Shown: in pieces, positions 32,713-35,379 of the stretch
Position numbering within the stretch: the stretch's first letter is position 1
Layout: every line of letters begins with the position of its first letter
NCBI GenBank assembly: GCA_017509205.1
Contig: JAFWQF010000043.1
Coordinates: 1-35,379, forward strand
From: Clostridiales bacterium
Lineage (GTDB): Bacteria; Bacillota; Clostridia; Saccharofermentanales; Saccharofermentanaceae
Length of the DNA: 35,379 nt
Direction: 5' to 3'
Program-made: the position numbers and the translations under genes
Notes under the pieces: generated by a model
The model's database searches: none
Told to the model about the DNA's origin: nothing
What the model saw: only the letters and a program-made list of their open reading frames with translations

Positions 32713-33542
32713 CAGTTATCCCCCCGGCTTCCCGCAAGACAGCTTCCGATCGCCGTGGCGAATTCTGCATTGTCGGGAACTATGAAGTTTGCGTCATAAA
32801 GCTTTGCAAACGGGATCAGGAGATCTTTGCAGACCGGTATGGCCGTCAGCTGTCCCGTGAAAACGATGTCATTGATGCCGCATATCTTGGATGACAGTAC
32901 AGACATCGAACCAATTGCCTGATATACGAGATTAAAGATTCCGACAGCCTTGTCCTCACGGCTCAGATCATCTGCCACCTTACCGAAATTTGAAGCCGTG
33001 GCATCCATGGGAAGTCCCGGGATCTCTTTCTTTGAAATGTCTCCGATCGTAAGATCACAGGCCGTAATCGAGCCTTCCTTAGCCATGTCCGAAAGCTTAA
33101 TGACGTCTTCCACGCCCAAAACGGCATTGCAGAGTCCTGCAAGCGTTCCGCCGCCGACTCCTGAACCGATGATATGCTTTACTCTTTCATAAGAAGCATC
33201 AAGATAGGCAGTTCCTGTACCCATGCTGACAACTACAGCGTGCTCAAGTCCTGAAAGATAGAGTCCGCCGAGTCCTGTTGAGATAAATTCCTCAACTGCT
33301 ACCGTATTTATTCCGAAGACCGGTGTGGTCGTGTATGAAGAACCCACTCCGGTTATGTTTATCCTGCTGATGTCTTCAGGCTTAAGGCCGTGATCGTTGA
33401 TCAGTTTTCCGACAGCGCCGAAAGCTGACGTAACCGGATCACCTGCTCTGACGATTTCTTTAGCAACGATCTCCTTGCCGCGCATTCCCACGATCTTTGT
33501 CGTGCTGCCGCCTATATCCAGACCGACATTTATCTTCATCAT
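32712..33542 (-). CDS. coaW: Type II pantothenate kinase
   Basis: Phosphorylates pantothenate with ATP, the first step of CoA synthesis. The 276-residue product (family about 265-280) is ASKHA-fold: GLDIGGSTTKIVG (phosphate 1, residues 7-19), NITGVGSSYT, EHAVVVSMGTGTAYL, HIIGSGVGGGTLAGL and FTGQLTAIP. These are distinct from type I and type III enzymes. Two adjacent ATGs (33542, 33539) are possible starts after AGGCAGGAAG; I keep the first. It begins a minus-strand operon with the acyltransferase-like, DUF3810-type and hemZ genes. TAAAAT about 25-30 bases upstream may be its -10. Confidence 0.92.
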   Translation of the reverse strand: MMKINVGLDIGGSTTKIVGMRGKEIVAKEIVRAGDPVTSAFGAVGKLINDHGLKPEDISRINITGVGSSYTTTPVFGINTVAVEEFISTGLGGLYLSGLEHAVVVSMGTGTAYLDASYERVKHIIGSGVGGGTLAGLCNAVLGVEDVIKLSDMAKEGSITACDLTIGDISKKEIPGLPMDATASNFGKVADDLSREDKAVGIFNLVYQAIGSMSVLSSKICGINDIVFTGQLTAIPVCKDLLIPFAKLYDANFIVPDNAEFATAIGSCLAGSRGDN

Positions 33543-33587
33543 GCTTCCTGCCTTTCATTAATTGCCCTATTTTATCACAAAGCCGTT

Positions 33588-33627
33588 TGCCATATAAAAA
33601 CTCCGCGGAACAGTCCGCGGAGTTTGA
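33588..33627 (-). terminator. Rho-independent terminator of the prepilin operon
   Basis: A perfect stem ACTCCGCGGA (33600-33609) with TCCGCGGAGT (33614-33623), extendable by A-T pairs, and a four-base loop ACAG. The minus strand continues TTTTTATAT. It follows the last prepilin gene by about 30 bp and precedes coaW. Confidence 0.9.
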
Positions 33628-33652
33628 AGTGTTTGTTTAACCTAACAAGTTA

Positions 33653-34261
33653 TCACGCTGTGAATACTAAAGTATCCTGCCATTCATCAGTAGCTAAACC
33701 TAATTCTGTTTTATCCCTAAGGAATTTATTGACTTTATCAGCAGATGTCAGAGTGTTCTTCGTTGTAACCTTGCCATAATCCATATGAGGTGCCCAAACT
33801 GAATCCTCATGAATGCACATAATTTTATAAGTAGGACTATAGTAATTATCAACAACAAAAACTTTGTATTTTACTACAGAAGCACCATCTGTCTTATCAA
33901 TTTTATAATAAGCTCTGATTTCCCACTTATCAACTTGAAGTCCCGAATTAACATTCGTTGTCTTCATCTGCATGGGAGCAAAAACCTGGGTTCCGTTATC
34001 TTTAAGTATGGAATTAACCGGATCAATTGATAACTCAGTGCTGGTTTTGTTCTGCGTATGCCTTAAATATGCATTCTCAATACCATTCGCATATAAAACA
34101 GCGTAATCTGAAGAATCGTTTGTGTTATAGGTTGTCATAAACGAATCTTTAATGCAAAACATGAGAGCAACCGTTGTCCAACCGATAATGACAATTATTG
34201 CTAACGCAAGCATCATTTCGACAAGTGTGAAGCCGCGTTTGCTACTGTATATACGTTTCAT
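33653..34261 (-). CDS. Prepilin-like protein 3 (minor pseudopilin)
   Basis: A 202-residue protein with the type IV prepilin leader: KRIYSSKRG|FTLVEMM, cleavage after Gly10, then Phe11 as the new N-terminus and Glu15 as the conserved Glu5. A hydrophobic helix (~11-35, ending near ALMFCI) and a mostly beta C-terminal domain follow. A TTG fifteen bases earlier is in frame but the ATG at 34261 has GGAGG eight bases upstream. It is last in a three-gene operon closed by a terminator. The globular domain is not recognised. The assembly ATPase, platform protein and prepilin peptidase are not in the window. Confidence 0.85.
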   Translation of the reverse strand: MKRIYSSKRGFTLVEMMLALAIIVIIGWTTVALMFCIKDSFMTTYNTNDSSDYAVLYANGIENAYLRHTQNKTSTELSIDPVNSILKDNGTQVFAPMQMKTTNVNSGLQVDKWEIRAYYKIDKTDGASVVKYKVFVVDNYYSPTYKIMCIHEDSVWAPHMDYGKVTTKNTLTSADKVNKFLRDKTELGLATDEWQDTLVFTA

Positions 34262-34305
34262 ATTAACATCCTCCAATCAAAAGGTAATCAGCAATCACAA
34301 AAATA

Positions 34306-34968
34306 TTAATTATCTGGCTTAACCTTTTTCTTTTTAGCCCATTGACCACCAACACCGTTAGTAGCTGAAGGATCATCATATCCCCATACATAAGTGCCGT
34401 CATCTTTAATATATACATGCGTATTTCCGAAGTAATCCTTATCAGGATCCTCACCGTTACAGGTAGGATAATAGAAAAATATCGTGCGGTTATCAGCAAA
34501 AGCGTTAGGATTATTCTTGATTTTTTCCGTACTAAACTTACTTAAGTTGTTAGCACCAGTCTTAACGTCTGTTTCTTCATAAACAGCAACTCTTATTGTT
34601 CCCAGATTGCCGCCAAAAACTATCTGCTTAAGCTGATCATTAGCCAAGTTTCCTGTTTGATCGTAACCATATTTACCAACTGCATAATATGGTCTATCTT
34701 CGGAATTGAGTTGATATGTACCATCAGCTTTTTGAGTGTAACCGGAAACGCCATCCGCTTTTGCAGACCAAGTAGCCAACTGAGTAACACACAACTGGCT
34801 GTTATATGCAGCTGACCTTGAATAAACCGAAGAGTTATATGAATAACCCATAGCGGTGATAAAACCTTCCATCAACATGGAACTAATTATAACGAGAATG
34901 CAAGTGGCTAATAAGGTCTCAAGCAGGGTAAAACCCTTTTTATTCTTTATCTTGGAAAATCTTTTCAT
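34306..34968 (-). CDS. Prepilin-like protein 2 (minor pseudopilin)
   Basis: A 220-residue protein with leader KNKKG|FTLLETLL (cleavage after Gly12, Glu17 as Glu5) and a helix TCILVIISSMLMEGFITAMGY. The C-terminal ~170 residues are Tyr/Asn/Gly-rich, with phrases such as DGTYQLNSEDRPYYAV and IKDDGTYVWGYDDPSATNG typical of minor-pilin beta domains. AAGGAGGTC precedes the ATG by about seven bases and overlaps the stop of the short prepilin gene. The gap to the third prepilin gene is 44 bp, A+T-rich and without a clear promoter. Confidence 0.86.
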   Translation of the reverse strand: MKRFSKIKNKKGFTLLETLLATCILVIISSMLMEGFITAMGYSYNSSVYSRSAAYNSQLCVTQLATWSAKADGVSGYTQKADGTYQLNSEDRPYYAVGKYGYDQTGNLANDQLKQIVFGGNLGTIRVAVYEETDVKTGANNLSKFSTEKIKNNPNAFADNRTIFFYYPTCNGEDPDKDYFGNTHVYIKDDGTYVWGYDDPSATNGVGGQWAKKKKVKPDN

Positions 34969-34979
34969 ATTTGACCTCC

Positions 34980-35204
34980 TTAAAAGCCATAACCCTTAAG
35001 TTTTATTTCGCTGTCATGAATAGATTGCGACTGCGCAGATTTCTGAATACTGACGTTGCTCTGTGCTCTTCTCGCAGGATTCAACATATCATTAACACCA
35101 AGAGCAACAGCTCCGGCAAGAATTATGATGATACCGACAACAAGCAGCATCTCAACCAATGTGAATCCGCGTAAGTTTCTACTGTGCTTGCAAATTTTAC
35201 GCAT
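34980..35204 (-). CDS. Very short prepilin-like protein (helix only)
   Basis: A 74-residue protein: leader KHSRNLRG|FTLVEMLL (cleavage after Gly13, Glu18 as Glu5), a hydrophobic helix (LLVVGIIIILAGAVALGV), then an amphipathic tail (NPARRAQSNVSIQKSAQSQS) ending at KLKGYGF. Mature length would be about 61 residues, with no globular domain. The stop TAA merges with the next gene's Shine-Dalgarno sequence (TTTTAAGGAGG), so it is a genuine end. GGAGG precedes the ATG. Being first in the operon it may be the major, most expressed subunit, or a truncated relic. Confidence 0.82.
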   Translation of the reverse strand: MRKICKHSRNLRGFTLVEMLLVVGIIIILAGAVALGVNDMLNPARRAQSNVSIQKSAQSQSIHDSEIKLKGYGF

Positions 35205-35255
35205 AACAGCCTCCGGTTAGAATGATGACTATTAGTTTTATACTATTACATTCTT

Positions 35256-35283
35256 ATTATAACTGCTTCGAGATTATTTTCAA
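35256..35283 (-). promoter_or_regulatory. Promoter of the prepilin operon
   Basis: Minus-strand TTGAAA (35278-35283), a 16-base spacer, and perfect TATAAT (35256-35261). Transcription should start near 35249, about 45 bases before the first prepilin start, with GGAGG close to the ATG. Confidence 0.75.
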
Positions 35284-35297
35284 TAGATTTGTTCACA

Positions 35298-35320
35298 ATT
35301 TGTTAAAAAAATTAACAAAT
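35298..35320. promoter_or_regulatory. Palindrome just upstream of the prepilin promoter
   Basis: ATTTGTTAA (35298-35306) and TTAACAAAT (35312-35320) are perfect 9-bp arms separated by five A. It lies about 15 bases above the -35. A further TTTGTT half-repeat is at 35288-35293. It may be an activator or repressor site; the binding protein is unknown. Confidence 0.5.
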
Positions 35321-35321
35321 A

Positions 35322-35352
35322 GATAAAAAAAGCGGGGAATTGCTTCCCCGCT
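35322..35352 (-). terminator. Terminator of the gene upstream of the prepilin operon
   Basis: A perfect 9-bp stem AGCGGGGAA (35331-35339) with TTCCCCGCT (35344-35352) and a four-base loop. Read on the minus strand it is followed by a seven-T run and TATC. It belongs to a minus-strand gene beyond the window edge, so the prepilin operon is isolated on both sides. A shorter T-tract (AGTTTTTAG) on the plus strand could make it weakly bidirectional. Confidence 0.85.
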
Positions 35353-35379
35353 AGTTTTTAGTTAGATCTCAATGATTAG

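Noticed and set aside
1..35379. Prophage, integrative element or classical defence island
   Set aside because: No integrase, terminase, capsid, relaxase, attachment-site repeat or restriction gene was seen; the window is mostly housekeeping and envelope genes.

Overview
The window reads as chromosomal DNA from an anaerobic Gram-positive bacterium of the class Clostridia, probably a gut or rumen lineage. The support is indirect: pta-ackA acetate fermentation next to tmcAL, HemZ-type radical SAM protein, type II pantothenate kinase, lipobox lipoproteins, Shine-Dalgarno sites of the GGAGG type, and typical clostridial surface-domain architectures (cohesin-like fold, cadherin-like beta sandwich, LytD-like glucosaminidase). 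No rRNA or phylogenetic marker is present that would fix the genus. Most of the window is moderately GC; the prepilin genes at the right end are visibly more A+T rich.

Layout. (A) 1-11085, minus strand: a long, tightly packed run, in transcription order pcrA helicase, dGTPase-like HD hydrolase, YfbR-like 5'-deoxynucleotidase, a large secreted glucosaminidase, a cohesin/cadherin-like surface protein, a GtrA-family membrane protein, folC, and a membrane protein cut by the window edge. (B) 11164-12271: a barnase-like lipoprotein with an overlapping barstar gene, its own good promoter, and a short relic that looks like a REP-type hairpin plus the start of a REP-associated transposase. (C) 12295-17732: pta-ackA with promoter and terminator, a membrane-anchored hypothetical protein, divergent tmcAL (tRNA-Met cytidine acetate ligase) and rpsT. 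(D) 17790-19163: a TrmH/SpoU RNA methyltransferase, a small membrane protein, and tRNA-Pro(TGG) with a near-consensus promoter and a terminator. (E) 19182-20993: an autoregulated GntR/YtrA-type repressor with an ABC-2 exporter; a 22-nt near-perfect palindrome overlaps the promoter. (F) 21270-25934: an 1140-residue FtsX-type permease with two extracellular coiled-coil blocks, followed by an ABC ATPase that carries an N-terminal GAF domain. (G) 25953-33542, minus strand: coaW, a DUF1624-type acyltransferase, a DUF3810-type HExxH membrane protein, hemZ, an SGNH-hydrolase lipoprotein with a Lys-Pro-Thr linker, and a 7TM-PAS-GGDEF-EAL protein whose GGDEF motif is degenerate. (H) 33653-35379, minus strand: three type IV prepilin-like genes with promoter, palindrome and terminator.

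The most unusual items are the GAF-ABC fusion coupled to a coiled-coil permease, the membrane-anchored barnase with barstar, the 74-residue helix-only prepilin in an A+T-rich mini-operon, the surface protein with a duplicated unknown domain, and the palindrome-controlled GntR operon. Many coding starts were reset using Shine-Dalgarno spacing and gene overlap. All functional names come from reading motifs by eye; no database search was run.
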